Part shown: positions 1 to 11,162 of the stretch, one piece after another | Numbering within the stretch: the first letter of the stretch is position 1 | Layout: every line of letters starts with the position of its first letter | Assembly: GCF_040802235.1 (NCBI RefSeq) | Contig: NC_133156.1 | Location: 118,140,173-118,204,172, forward strand | Direction of reading: 5' to 3' | Source of the DNA: Manis javanica | Taxonomy: Eukaryota > Chordata > Mammalia > Pholidota > Manidae | Length of the DNA stretch: 64,000 nt | The notes under the pieces: model-generated | What the model was told of the DNA's origin: nothing | Databases searched by the model: none | What the model saw: the letters and a program-made list of their open reading frames with translations, nothing else | Made by a program: the position numbers and the translations under genes

Positions 1-1050
1 GTGCTTAATATTTTTTATTAGATTTTCTGGAAGCTTTAGAATGCCCAATTTTCACAAGCGCTTGTTTTTAAATCAATTTTTATTAATACCATCCGGAGGT
101 AGGAAAATATTTTTCATTTACACACTTAGACACACAAACATACAAACTGAGATGTAATGACTACAGTTAACAACACTTTTCATATAAAAACATATACACA
201 GACAGACAAACTGATATAAAGATTTGAGTTACTAATATTTAATTGCCTTCTTTCTTTTTAGCTTACTTGATTAAAAGTACTTCAGTTTTTAAGAATACAC
301 TCCAAGGGCGAGCAGTTTACATAACTGGGTTAAGGTTTAGATGGCCCCAGACTAACAGGGCTGATGAAGGCTCTGGACTGATAGGGACTGTGTGTGTCCT
401 GGGGGCTGGAAATGAAATGCAAGTACAATTCTAGCTCCAGTCATTTAAAGCCAGGCTGTATTGCAGAAGATAAATTTCTTCTGTTTCAGGGAGTCTAGTT
501 TAAAAATCTCCCAATTTATGAAGATAATGTTGAACCCAATAAGTAGAACAGATGTTCACTAAGAGAATTTAGAAAACCAGCTCCATATTGTAGTAGTTCA
601 TGAAACTTTTGACTATTTTCTTCTCTTGTGGCAAAATACATTTAGCTGCATAACTTTATATTGCATACTTCTTTCAGGGGCCAAGACTCTCTAATCAGAG
701 AGTTTGTACTGGGGCCAGGTTTGTGTGCAGAAGATAAGATACTTCTTTTTTAGAGTTTAGGGATCGAATTGCTCTCAGTTAGTTTTCCTAGTTTTTTCTG
801 CCTGAGTTTCAGTCAGTCCTCGAGAGGCCCCTGCCTATCTGATAAATGCAGTGACTTTGTGACTTTTTCGCTACTTGATCTGAGTTACAAGCTTGTTTTG
901 CTACCCTGGGGCTGTAGACAAGGAAATGCTTAGCTCCAGGATGACTGCCTCTAAGGAAAGCAGTTAATAAAATAAAGCTGTTTACATGTTGATTGGAGGG
1001 TTCAGCTTGATTACTTTACAGGCTCTATTTACATTACACAGGAGAAAGTA
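1..1050. other. unassigned sequence left of the ERV/LINE-1 composite
   Basis: No exon, RNA gene or named repeat is recognised here. The only short open frames carry no domain I know. A short motif (tgcagaagataa-like) recurs near 462 and 726. Because an RT-like ERV part begins at about 1060 on the minus strand, some of this stretch could be the downstream part of the same ERV, but I see no retroviral motif that proves it. By human synteny CARD6 should lie to the left of RPL37, and none of its coding sequence was recognised. Confidence 0.4.
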
Positions 1051-1059
1051 ACACAGGCC

Positions 1060-1247
1060 TAAGAGAACTGCTTTGAATGGGGAGCAAGGTAAAAAAGCAA
1101 TCTTTAAGGTCAATGATATTCATATTCCAGTCTTTTGGAATCATAGCTGGAAAAGGGAGACCTTGTTGTAAAGGTCCCATAGGTTTAAGAACCGCATTAA
1201 TTTGCCTTAAGTCATGTAAGAGTCTCTAATTTCATGACTTCTTTTTT
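1060..1247 (-). mobile_element. ERV reverse-transcriptase-like part (second portion)
   Basis: The minus-strand translation resembles the N-terminal half of betaretroviral reverse transcriptase, including short stretches like INAV, PMGPLQ and IPKDW followed by IIDLKDCFF-type sequence. This is the portion downstream of the LINE-1 insertion point. It is decayed and cannot encode a functional enzyme. Confidence 0.72.
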
Positions 1248-1718
1248 TACTTTCCTCTTTTATTTATTTTTTAGGGACCAGGCAGATAATTATTTTTTGA
1301 CAATTAAAAAAACATTTTATTTTCTCTAACCTTCTTTTTTATTTTATTTTATTGTATTATTTTATTTTATTTTATTTTATTTTGGTATCATTAATCTACA
1401 ATTACACGAAGAACATTATGTTTACTAGGCTTCCCCCTTCACCAAGTCCCCCCCACATACCACTTCACAGTCACTGTTCATCAGACTAGTAAAATGCTGT
1501 AAAATCACTACTTGTCTTCTCTGAGTTGTACAGCCCTCCCAGTGCCCCACACACACACTATACATGCTAATCGTAATGTAATGCCCCCTTTCTTTTCCCT
1601 GCCCTTGTCCCTCCCTTCCCACCCATCCTCCCCAGTTCCTTTCCCTTTGGTAACTATTAGTCTATTCTTGGGTTCTGTGATTCTGCTGCTGTTTTGTTCC
1701 TTCAGTTTTCCTTTGTTC

Positions 1719-4700
1719 TTATACTCCACATATGAGTGAAATCACTTGGTACTTGTCTTTCTCCACCTGGGTTATTTCACTGAGCATAATACCCTTTAGC
1801 TCCATCCATGTTGTTGCAAATGGTAGGATCTGTTTTTTTCTTATGGCTAAGTAATATTCCATTATGTATATGTACCACATCTTCTTTATCCATTCATCTA
1901 CTGATGGACACTTAGGTTGCTTCCATTTCTTGGCTATTGTAAATAGTGCAGTGATAAACATTGGGGTGCATCTGTCTTTTTCAAACTGGAGTGCTGCATT
2001 CTTAGAGTAAATTCCTAGAAGTGGAATTCCTGGGTCAAATGGTATTTCTATTTTGAGAATTTTGAGGAACCTCCATATTGCTTTCCACAATGGTTGAACT
2101 AATTTACATTCCCACCAGCAAAGTAGAAGGGTTCCCCTTTCTCCACAACTTTGTCAACATTTGTTGTTGATTGTCTTTTTGATGATGGTGATCCTTAGTG
2201 GTGTGAGGTGATATCTCATTGTGGTTTTAATTTGCATTTCTCTGATGACTAGCGATGTGGAGCATCTTTTCATGTGTCTGTTGGCCATCTGAATTTCTTC
2301 TTTGGAGAACTGTTCAGCTCCTCTGCCCATTTTTTAATTGAATTTTTTGCTTTTTGTTTGTTGAGGCGTGTGAGCTCTTTATATATTTTGGATGTCAGCC
2401 CTTTATTGGATCTGTCATTTATGAATGTATTCATACTGTAGGATACCTTTTTGTTCTATTGATGGTGTCATTTGCTGTACAGAAGCTTTTTAGCTTGATA
2501 TAGTCCCACTTGTTCATTTTTGCTTTTGTTTCCCTTGCCCAGGGAGATATGTTCATGAAGAAGTCACTCAATGTTTATGTCCATGAGATTTTTGCCTATG
2601 TTTTTTTCTAGGAGTTTTATGGTTTCATGACTTACATTCAGGTCTTTGACCATTTTGAGTTTACTTTTGTGTATGGGGATAGACAGTAATCCAGTTTCAT
2701 TCTCTTATGTAGCTGTACAGTTTTGCGAACACCAGCTGTTGAAGAGGCTGTCATTTCCCCATTGTATGTCCATGACTCCTTTATTGTATATTAATTGACC
2801 ATATATGTTTGTGTTAATATCTGGAGTCTCTACTTTGTTCCAATGGTCTGTGGGTCTGTTCTTGTGCCAGAACAAATTGTTTTGATTTCTGTGGTTTTGT
2901 AGTGGAGCTAGAAGTTGGAAACCCAGATCCCCCCCAGCATTATTCTTCCTTCTCAGGATTGCTTTGGCTATTCAGGGTCTTTTGTGGTTCCATATGAATG
3001 TTAAAACTATTTGTTCCAGTTTGTTGAAGAATGCTTATTCGTATTTTGATAGGGATTGCATTGAATCTGTAGATTGCTTTAGGCAGGATGGCCATTTTGA
3101 CAATATTAATTTTTCCTGGCCAAAAGCATGTGATGAGTTTCCATTTGTTAGTGTCCTCTTTAATTTCTCTTAAGAGTGTCTTGTAGTTTTCAGGGTATAG
3201 GTCTTTCACTTCCTTGGTTAGGTTTATTCCTAGGTATTTTATTCTTTTTGATGCAATTGTGAATGGAATTGTTTTCCTAATTTCTCTTTCTGCTAGATCA
3301 TCATTAGTGTATAGGAAAGCAACAGATTTCTGTGTATTAATTTTGTATCCTGCAACTTTGATGAATTCAGATATTAGTTCTCGTAGGTTTGGAGTAGAGT
3401 CTTTAGGGTTTTTATGTACAATATCATGTCATCTGCAAATAGTGACAGTTTGACTTCTTCTTTACCAATCTGGATGCCTTGTATTTCTTTGTTTTGTCTG
3501 ATTACCATGGCTAGGACCTCCAGTACTACGTTGAATAACAGTGGGGAGAGTGGGCATCCCTGTCTTGTTCCCAATCTTAGAAGAAAAGCTTTCAGCTTCT
3601 CGCTGTTAAGTATAATGTTTGCTGTGGGTTTGTCATATATGGCCTTTATTATGTTGAGGTACTTGCCCTCTGTATCCATTTTGTTGAGAGTTTTTATTGT
3701 GAATGGATGTTGAATTTTGTTGAATGCTTTTTCAGCATCTATGGAGATGATCATGTGGTTTTTGTCCTTTTTTTTTTTTGATGTGGTGGATGATGTTGAT
3801 GGATTTTCGAATGTTGTACCATCCTTGCATGCCTGAGATGAATCCCACTTGCTCATGGTGTATGATCCTCTTGATGTATTTTTTAATTCGGTTTGCTAAT
3901 ATTTTGTTGAGTATTTTTGCATCTATGTTTATCAGGGCTATCGGTCTGTCATTTTCTTTTTTTGTAGGGTCTTTGCCTTATTTTGGTATTAAAGTGATGC
4001 TGGCTTCATAGAATGAGTTTGGAAGTATTCTCTCCTCTTCCATTTTTTGGAAAACTTTAAGGAGAATGGGTATTATGTCTTCTCTGTATGTCTGATAAAA
4101 TTCAGCAGTGAATCCATCTGGCCTGGGGGTTTGGTTTTTGGGTTGATTTTAGATTAACGATTCAATTTTGTTGCTGGTAATTGGTCTGTTTAGATTTTCT
4201 ATTTCTTCCTTGGTCAGTCTTGGAAGGTTGTATTTTTCTAGGAAGTTGTCCATTTTTTCTAGGTTTTCCAGGTTGTTAGCATATAGATTTTCATAGTATT
4301 CTCTAATAATTCTTTGTATTTCTGTGGGATCCCTCATGATTTTTCCTTTCTCATTTATGATTCTGTTGATGGGTGTAGGATCTCTTTTTTTCTCAGTAAG
4401 TCTGGCTATGGGCTTATCTATTTTGTTTATTTTCTCAAAGAACCAGCTCTTAGTTTCGTTGATTTTTTCTATTGTTTTATTCTTCTCAATTTTATTTATT
4501 TCTTCTCTGATCCTTATTACATCCCTCCTTCTGATGACCTTAAGCTCATTTCTTCTTCTTTTTCCAGTTTCGATAATTGTGACATTAGACTATCCATTTG
4601 GGATTGTCCTTCCTTCTTTAAATATGCCTGGATTGCTATATACTTTCCTCTTGAGACTGCTTTTGCTGAATCCCACAGAAGTTGGGGCTTTGTGTTGTTG

Positions 4701-5480
4701 TTGTCATTTGTTTCCATATATTGCTGGATCTCCATTTTAATTTGGTCGTTGACCCATTGATTATTTAGGAGCATGTTGTTAAGCCTCCATGTGTTTGTGA
4801 GCCTTTTTGCTTTCTTTGTACAATTTATTTCTAGTTTATACCTTTGTGGTCTGAAAAGTGGGTTGGGAGGATTTCAATCTTTTGGAATTTACTGAGGCTG
4901 TTTTGTGGCCTAGTATGTGGTCTATTCCGGAGAATGTTCCATGTGCACTTGAGAAGGATGTGTATCTTGTTGCTTTTGGATATAGAGTTCTATAGATATC
5001 TATTAGGTCCATCTGTTCTATTGTGTTGTTCAGTGCCTCTGTGTCCTTACTTATTTTCTGTCTGGTGGATCTGTCCTTTGGAGTGAGTGTTGTGTTAAAG
5101 TCTCCCAAAATGAATGCATTTCCTCCTTTAATTCTGTTAGTATTTGTTTCACATATATTGGTGCTCCTGTGTTGGGTGCATATATGTTTATAATGGTTAT
5201 ATCCTCTTGTTGGACTGAGCCCTTTATCATTATATACTGTGCTTCTTTATTTTGTCTGATACTAGTATTGCAACACTTGCTTTTTTCTCCCTATTGTTTG
5301 CATGAAATATCTTTTTCCATACCTTGACTTTTAATCTGTGCATGTCTTTGGGTTTGAGGTGAGTCTCTTGTAAGCAGCATATAGATCATTCTTGCTTTTT
5401 CATCCATTCTATTACTCTGTGTCTTTTGGTTGGTACATTCAGTCCATTTACATTTAGGGTGATTATTGAAATATGTGTAC
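1719..5480 (-). pseudogene. LINE-1 ORF2 (endonuclease and reverse transcriptase), broken
   Basis: The reading frame is cut into pieces but its domain order is intact. The endonuclease N-terminus (LNVNGLN-type, QETHLK) lies near 5460-5350. The endonuclease core, with a GDFNTTL motif and an IDHILG-like motif, lies at 5108-4836. The reverse transcriptase core has the catalytic FADD motif ([11 protein letters not shown]) at 3856-3374, preceded by the [11 protein letters not shown] motif. The C-terminal segment lies at 2090-1719 (IPFDPGIPLLGIYSK, WMELKGIMLSEITQ) and ends at the normal ORF2 terminus. Open pieces are separated by stops and frameshifts, for example between 5108 and 4774, 4517 and 4337, 4149 and 3856, 3374 and 3209, and 2940 and 2090. 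No functional protein can be made. Confidence 0.88.
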
Positions 5481-5519
5481 TTATTGCTATTGCAGGCTTT
5501 AGATGGTTTATTTGCAGGT

Positions 5520-6536
5520 TTAGGTGGTTACAAAAGGTTCAAGGTTAGCTTCTTTACTACCTTACTGTCTAACTTAACTCATTTATTGAACTATTTTAAA
5601 TGCAGCCTGATCATTATTTCTCTCCCTTTTTATTCTTCCTCCTCCGTTCTTCATATGTTGGGTGTTTTGTTCTGTGCTCTTTTTAGGAGTGCTCCCATCT
5701 GGAGCAGTCCCTCTAAAATACCCTGTAGAGGTGGTTTGTGTGAGGCAAATACCCTCAACTTTTGCTTGTCTGAGAACTGTTTAATCCCTCCTTCATATTT
5801 AAATGATAATCATGCTGGATACAGTATCCTTGGTTCAAGGCCCTTCTGTTTCATTGCATAAAATATATCATGCCATTCTCTTCTGGCCTGTAAGGTTTCT
5901 GTTGAGAAGTCTGATGATAGCCTGATGGGTTTTCCTTTGTAGGTGACCTTGTTCCTCTCTCTCTCACTGCCTTTAATACTCTGTCCTTGTCATTGATCTT
6001 TGCCATTTTAATTATTATTTGTCTTGGTGTTGTCCTTTTTGGGTCCCATCTCTAGGGAGTTCTGTGTGCGTCTGTAGTCTGAGCAACTATTTCCTCCCCC
6101 AGTTTGGCGAAGTTCTCAGCTATTTTTTCTTCAAAGACACTTTCTATCCCCTTTTCTCTTCTTCTTCTGGTATCCCTATAATGCAGATATTGTTCCTTTT
6201 GGATTGGTCACACAGTTCTCTTAATATTGTTTCATTCCTGGAAATCCTTTTATCTCTCTCTGCACCAGCTTCTATGAGTTCCTATTCTCTGGTTTCTATT
6301 CCATCAATGGCCTCTTGCATCTTATCCATTCTGCTTATAAATGCTTCCAGAGATTGTTTCACTTCTGTAATCTCCTTCCGGACATCATCCCTTAGCTCTT
6401 CTATATTTCTTTGCATCTCCATCAGCATGTTTATGATTTTTATTTTGAATCCTTTTTCAGGAAGACTGGTTAGGTCTATCTCCTTCTCAGGTGTTGACTC
6501 TGGGTTTTTTGTCTGTCTCAGATTCTGCCTTTTCAT
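5520..6536 (-). pseudogene. LINE-1 ORF1 (RNA-binding chaperone), broken
   Basis: It starts at the ATG at 6536-6534 (MKRQNLRQTKN). The N-terminal region has a Leu/Ile/Met-rich coiled coil (MEMQRNIEELRDDVRKEI) at about 6440-6340. The C-terminal RNA-binding part is recognisable at about 5940-5690 by STETLQARREWHDIF, LEPRILYPA and SDKQKLRVFA, all typical of ORF1p. In the family this protein trimerises and coats LINE-1 RNA. The frame is interrupted and the element is inactive. Confidence 0.82.
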
Positions 6537-7355
6537 GGCAATATAGTTTGCGGAGCTGGGGTGAGTGAAGGCTGGGGGAATGTCCCTTCTTGTTGGTTTG
6601 TGCCCTTCCTCTCCTGGGAGAACAGCGACCTCTAGAGGCTTGTGCTGGGCAGCTGCATGCAGATGGGGCCTCTGATTCTTGCCCAGAAGCAATGGAGTTT
6701 AGCTTCACAGTTGCTGTGGGCTTCGCCTGCCTTGGGCTGCTGCTCTGATACGGCAGAGCTGCATTGGAGGGGAAACAGCCAGGAGGCTGTTTTTCTCCAT
6801 GAGGGGCCTCTGAGCCACTCTGCTGCACAGGGGGTTAGGGTGGCCAGAATTCCCTGGGATTCCCAGCTGCTGGGCTAAGTGTCCCAGGATGCTTCTGTCC
6901 AGCTGTGGGGTCCCTGTCCCTTTAAGACTTTCAAAAAGCACTCACTTTTCTTTGTCCCCAGGGCGCCAGCTGCAGGGACCTGCTCACAGGTCTTACTGTC
7001 CTGTTTCCCTCATTTCCGGCACCCCACGCACCCACTGTGTCTGCGCTGTTGTGCGGATGGCTAGGGCTGGGTGTTTAGCAGCCCTGGGCTCCCTTTCCCT
7101 CCCCGCTCCAACTCCTCTCCTCCCGCCGGGAGCTGGGGTGAGGGGAGCTCGGGTCCCGCCCGGCCGCGGCTTGTATCTTACCCCCTATGCTAGGTGCTGG
7201 GTTCTCACAGGTGTGGATGTAGTCTGGCTGTTGTCCTCTGTCTTCTGGTCTCTCTTTTAGGGAGACTTGTATTTGTTGTATTTTCAAAAATATATGTGGT
7301 TTTGCGAGGAGATTTCTGTTGCTCTAGTCACACCACCATCTTGGCTCTGCCCACC
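6537..7355 (-). promoter_or_regulatory. LINE-1 5'UTR / internal promoter remnant
   Basis: This stretch precedes ORF1 on the minus strand and ends with the complement of ccaccatcttggctctgccc, the usual beginning of a mammalian LINE-1 5'UTR. It contains a GC-rich portion at about 7000-7180. Its presence shows that the copy is not 5'-truncated. Present promoter activity is unknown. Confidence 0.65.
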
Positions 7356-7368
7356 TGACTTCTTTTTT

Positions 7369-7500
7369 ATAACAAATACAGGGGAATTCCACAGGCTTGT
7401 GGAAAATTCTAATCTATCTAGCTGAAGCTATTCTCTAACTTGTGTAAGGCTGCCACTTTTTCTTTATTAAGGGGCTATTGATCCACCCAAACAGGCACAG
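7369..7500 (-). mobile_element. ERV reverse-transcriptase-like part (first portion)
   Basis: The minus-strand translation resembles the start of betaretroviral RT (PVWVDQ-like, EKVAALHKL-like and VFVIKKK-like stretches). It lies immediately upstream, in element orientation, of the LINE-1 insertion point, and the matching sequence continues at 1247 on the other side. It is decayed. Confidence 0.7.
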
Positions 7501-7504
7501 GGAT

Positions 7505-7727
7505 AATGTTTCCCTGTCTGTGAGCCTCTTTGAAATATTAATGCATTATTCCTATCCGCTTGCCTGAGGGTTCCCTGTGGAGGCAACTGATAAAAATACT
7601 TTTTAATATATTTATAAGGTTGAGCAAAGTTCTTTTTAGAAGTTTTCATTCCTGGTGTTTTCAGGAGGGCACAGAGTAATTTTAAGTAATCCTCCAGTTT
7701 ATCTGCTTTAGTTTCATGTTGGCCCAT
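7505..7727 (-). mobile_element. ERV gag matrix-like part
   Basis: A minus-strand frame beginning MGQ at 7727 looks like the N-terminal matrix part of a betaretroviral gag. It has the MGQ myristoylation-type start, a GMKTSKKN stretch, and a PPQGTL stretch like the PWFPEQGTL region of HERV-K gag. It lies just after the leader of the element. It is a remnant of a broken element, not a working gene. Confidence 0.68.
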
Positions 7728-7877
7728 TATAGTGTCCCTGACATCTCAATCCTGTTCCCTACGTACACTTTCCCTGGAATCTTCATGGATCGACGATCTT
7801 AGGAGTTTTTTCCCGTCCTTGAATTGCAAGTGCTGCCAAGCAGAGGTTCTCCACCCTGAGTTTCGACCATCTTTCAG

Positions 7878-7895
7878 GTCCCTGTTCGGACTCCA
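7878..7895 (-). mobile_element. ERV primer binding site, tRNA-Lys type
   Basis: On the minus strand the 18-mer begins TGG and contains CCGAACAGGGAC, the 3' end complement of the tRNA-Lys used by many betaretroviruses. Its place, directly after the LTR-like block and before the gag-like part, fits. Confidence 0.65.
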
Positions 7896-8360
7896 CTCGT
7901 CGGCCTCCTCCCTGTCTCTGACCCGCAGATAAAGGAGGCAACGTGATGAGATATCGAAGACCTGCGAAGGCCAGCCAGGGGACTCAAGGCAAACCAGCTC
8001 AAGAGTGGTGCTGGAAAGGCACCTCTCAAATTTATTGATCAGGCATCACATTCTAAGAGTGGGTTAACACGTTTCTAGACACAATGATTAACATGCAGGA
8101 ATGTAATTGCCCCCAGGTCGCTGGGGCAAGTCGTCCCTGTCGCCAGGCAATGAGGGGATAGAGATAACAAGACACAGATCTCGGTTTAGATTTAGTGAGC
8201 TGCCGTATGCACCACAAATAACAAAGAAGGCAAACAATTCCCATAGAAACAGAATGATCTATGGATGGCAACCTACGGGTGACTTGATTTAGTCTCATCA
8301 GGACTCAGCCCCAGGATTAACTCCTCTGAGATGTCTCTCTTGAGTTGCAGATTGGCCCAT
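7896..8360 (-). mobile_element. ERV 5' LTR-like block
   Basis: This is the stretch upstream of the primer binding site in element orientation. It contains an AATAAA signal on the minus strand (about 8033-8038), as expected for the R region. The outer edge is uncertain by some tens of bases (about 8290-8395) because no target duplication or partner LTR was found. Confidence 0.55.
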
Positions 8361-8389
8361 GTATTCCCTGCTCTGAGCTCTATTTGTGA

Positions 8390-9430
8390 TAAGAACTTGA
8401 ATTGATTAACTTTCTAGAGAGAAACTGGGCAATATGCAGTAATAAATATATAAATGCTGGAAGACAAAACTGAAAACTCATGCCTTTCAGTTCAGCAATT
8501 CCAACAATTCTCTTAAGGTAATAAACAAATACCCAAAGACATATGTGCAAGAATCTGCATTCCAACACTGTTTATAGCAGCAGAACATTGAAATGACCTA
8601 GCTTTGTATAAGTTGAGGATTTGTGGAATAAATGTTGACACATCAACAATGAAACACCAAAAAGCAGTAAAAAGGGTGAAGTAAATCTATACATATTGTT
8701 AGGGAAAACAGAAAGTTATAGATCCCACTTTGGATTAAAAAACTATGTGTGTAGTATACAAATATGTGTATATAGATATACATTATATTTAAAAGAAGAC
8801 AGTCATGAATGGGATACCCCAGTTCTAACAATGGTTATCTCTGGTATATGATAACAGAGGGGTTCATACTACTACGTTAAACATTACTATTTATTTTAAA
8901 TTTTTAATTTTTTTATTCATTAACAGAGTATTTTGATTTTTTTAAGAAAGTAGTTGGTGTTTATTTACAGTTACATAGAACCTGAAAACAATCTAAATAA
9001 CTATCAACAGGATACTAGATAAATAAACTGCCGTATTTCATGTAACATAATATACACTATGCAAAAAGAATGGATTTCAGTGACTCATAACAATATAGAG
9101 AAATCATAACAATATTAAGGGAAAACATTAACTCCCAAAAGATTATACATAGCATGATACTTTTTAAACATTGAAAATAACTTAAATGTACACATAAATG
9201 CATATGTTTTAGGAATACAGATGGAGTCATTAACATGATACAAAACAAAAAGTAAGGAAATGATGAATATGAAATTCAGAATGGTGGATACCTACACTGG
9301 GGGAGGCTGGGGATGAGATGGATGAGGGAACAAGGAGATTATGGAGTTAAACAGAGTATATCACCCATAGATAAGTTTATAGGTGCTTATTATATTATTA
9401 AAGGTAATTAAATATGTAAATAAAAGCAGG
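8390..9430 (+). mobile_element. Old LINE-1 3' ends, two consecutive fragments
   Basis: 8390-8960 carries the ORF2-end/3'UTR pattern of old mammalian LINE-1 (aattccaacaattctctta, then tttatagcagcagaacattg, then aaagcagtaaaaagg). A similar pattern restarts at about 8965-9430 and ends with a gggggaggctggggatgagatgg segment. Both are diverged and non-coding. The subfamily is not assigned. Confidence 0.6.
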
Positions 9431-10510
9431 TCAAGCATGGACTAATGCTGAGGATGTATTAGGAACCAAAGATGATGAATAATTCAATTCTGCTGTCCGT
9501 GAGGTTGAAAAAAGAGTAAGAATGCCCTCATCTGACAATAAAAATTAATTTTAGATAGGAGTTTTGACGTGTCTCAAAAGTATGGGTTTCAAGAGCTGCA
9601 TCCCGCCTAAGACTAACAACTTGATTGGCAACATCAGTAAGTCTGTCAATCTTGTTTTGCTCTGGTAGGTCCTTAAGGCATTCTACTAACAGGCTTCTCA
9701 AACCCTATCTTCTCCCCATTGTCCCACCCTAAACACCCTCCCCTCCCTCAAAAATCCTGCCCTGGGAGACTTCAAAGCTGATGGGAAGGAAAGTGTTAAC
9801 TAGAAGTGGGATATTTAGTAGAGAAATTTATATTTAGAGAAGGAAGTTAAATTCAATTCTTTAGTAGCATTAATTTATATAGAATACAAATGAAATGAGC
9901 TGGGAGCCAGGTGGCCAGAAGATGCAGATTTGAAGATAGATCACTCCAATTAAATCCAATGACCCAGGAATAATAATTGTGTTTGCATTTAAGGAATTTA
10001 AGTATCTTTAAGAGAAAAGTCAGCAGTAGTTTCACTTCATTTACTGTAGGGGAATAAAAGGCAGGTCTAGTGCCAAGTCCTGGTGGATGAGACATGAATT
10101 AATCAGAACCATGGATACAGAATTTATGTAATCTCTATCATTCAGTGCCAAAAGGCAAAATGTCATGGGGCAAATGCCTGGGTAACAGCATAGAGCATCT
10201 GTTTCAGTAGTTGAACTACTCCTGACCTAAATCTGGCATTTGGACAGGAGTCTGAAGGTTCTAAACTGGCTTCAGAGGCATTTATAGACCCAAGTGCTTG
10301 CCTGACCAGGGCTGCAATGGTGTGGAATCAAGCACGCTAATGCCATTTCACATCAAAAAGAGAAGGAAAAATATTTCACATTCTCCGTTGTCTACAATTC
10401 TGGGAGTGTCTGGAATAAAAGATTCTCACAGAGTGCCTGTCACACTGCTTGGCTCCTCAGTGGTTGCCACGTGTCCTATTCTTTCTATACTGATCTCATG
10501 TCTCCTAACC
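9431..10510. other. Unassigned intergenic sequence
   Basis: No gene, RNA or named repeat is recognised. One short open frame (10298-10600) has no domain and no homolog I know. Confidence 0.45.
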
Positions 10511-10514
10511 CCTG

Positions 10515-11162
10515 TGCTAGGCAGACAGACTAAAGACCCCACCCCAACCCCCAAGGATGTCCAGTGTCCTAATTACCACAACCTAGTTATCTGTTTGTGA
10601 TGGGCTGTCCTTAGCATTTTGGTTTCATAACCTTGAGGCATTTACAGACCTAGATTTTGATTTGCTTACATATGCTGCCAGGGCATTAGAACCATCTCAA
10701 TCTAAAGGCCTCCTTGTTTAAGTTAATCAAGCCTTAAAAGTAGAAGAGGGAGGCAGGAAAGTAATGTGACATGAGAAAAACTCTTACTGGCTTTAAAGTG
10801 GCCAATACACCAAGGAATGCTGGAAGCCTCTAGAAGCTGAAAATGGCAAAACAAACAAAAAAACAGATTCTCTACTACAGCCTCCAAGAAAGGAATACAG
10901 ACCTACATTTTGACTCAGTGAGACCCAACTCAGATTTCTGACCAGAACTGTTAAGGTAAGAAATAAATGTTTAACAGGAGATCTACCCTCTTAACAGATT
11001 TAAATGTACAATAAGGATTACCTAGAGGCAAAATATTGTACAACAGATCTCTAGAACTTTTTCCTATTGTGTAATGAAACTTTATACTGTATTTAATTTG
11101 TTTTGTTTTAAGCCACTAAATTTGTGGTTAACTTGTTAGAGCAGCAATAGGAAACTAACATG
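10515..11162 (+). mobile_element. MaLR/ERVL-type solo LTR with a nested old LINE-1 fragment
   Basis: The left part (aggcagacagactaaagacccc, ccaaggatgtccagtgtcctaat), the middle (ccaaggaatgctggaagcctctagaagctg) and the right end (ttttaagccactaaatttgtggttaacttgttagagcagcaataggaaact) match the layout of mammalian MaLR-like LTRs. At about 10974-11085 the LTR is interrupted by a piece resembling an old LINE-1 3'UTR (agatctaccctcttaacag, acagatctctagaact). It is an ancient, broken fossil. Confidence 0.6.

Larger units (their letters stand above)
1248..7355 (-). mobile_element. Full-length LINE-1 on the minus strand
   Basis: A LINE-1 of about 6 kb carries all its parts. The A-rich tail is seen as repeated ATTTT at about 1331-1384. 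The 3'UTR is at about 1385-1718, ORF2 at about 5480-1719, ORF1 at about 6536-5520, and the 5'UTR at about 6537-7355 with a GC-rich patch near 7000-7180. The element is flanked by the 13-bp direct repeat tgacttctttttt at 1235-1247 and 7356-7368, which fits an endonuclease-dependent insertion because its sense strand begins with a run of A. The host sequence on both sides is one ERV RT-like segment, which supports these boundaries. Both ORFs are broken by stops and frameshifts, so it is not mobile now. An alternative 12-bp repeat (1331-1342 and 7359-7370) would put the left edge at about 1343. Confidence 0.9.
1060..8360 (-). mobile_element. Broken class II (betaretrovirus-like, ERVK-type) endogenous retrovirus, split by a LINE-1
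   Basis: Read on the minus strand, the parts from right to left are an LTR-like block, a Lys-type primer binding site, a leader, a gag matrix-like segment and a reverse-transcriptase-like segment. The RT-like segment is interrupted by a full-length LINE-1 and resumes on its far side. The RT and matrix similarities are to HERV-K/betaretrovirus proteins as I know them. The element is a broken fossil with several breaks, and a good part of the usual coding region is not present. A second LTR was not identified. It is older than the LINE-1 inside it. The outer limits are approximate. Confidence 0.75.

Noticed and set aside
1-1050. CARD6, expected here from human gene order
   Set aside because: No CARD-like coding sequence was recognised on either strand.
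1331-1342. 12-bp repeat cttcttttttat with 7359-7370 as the LINE-1 target duplication
   Set aside because: The 13-bp pair at 1235-1247 and 7356-7368 fits better, because the ERV RT-like sequence then continues directly across the insertion. It is kept as an alternative.
3414-4760. Plus-strand frames with hydrophobic, membrane-like translations
   Set aside because: They are the antisense of LINE-1 ORF2 on the minus strand. The hydrophobic look comes from T-rich text.
6019-7260. Plus-strand frames of 78-175 codons
   Set aside because: They are antisense to LINE-1 ORF1 and its 5'UTR.
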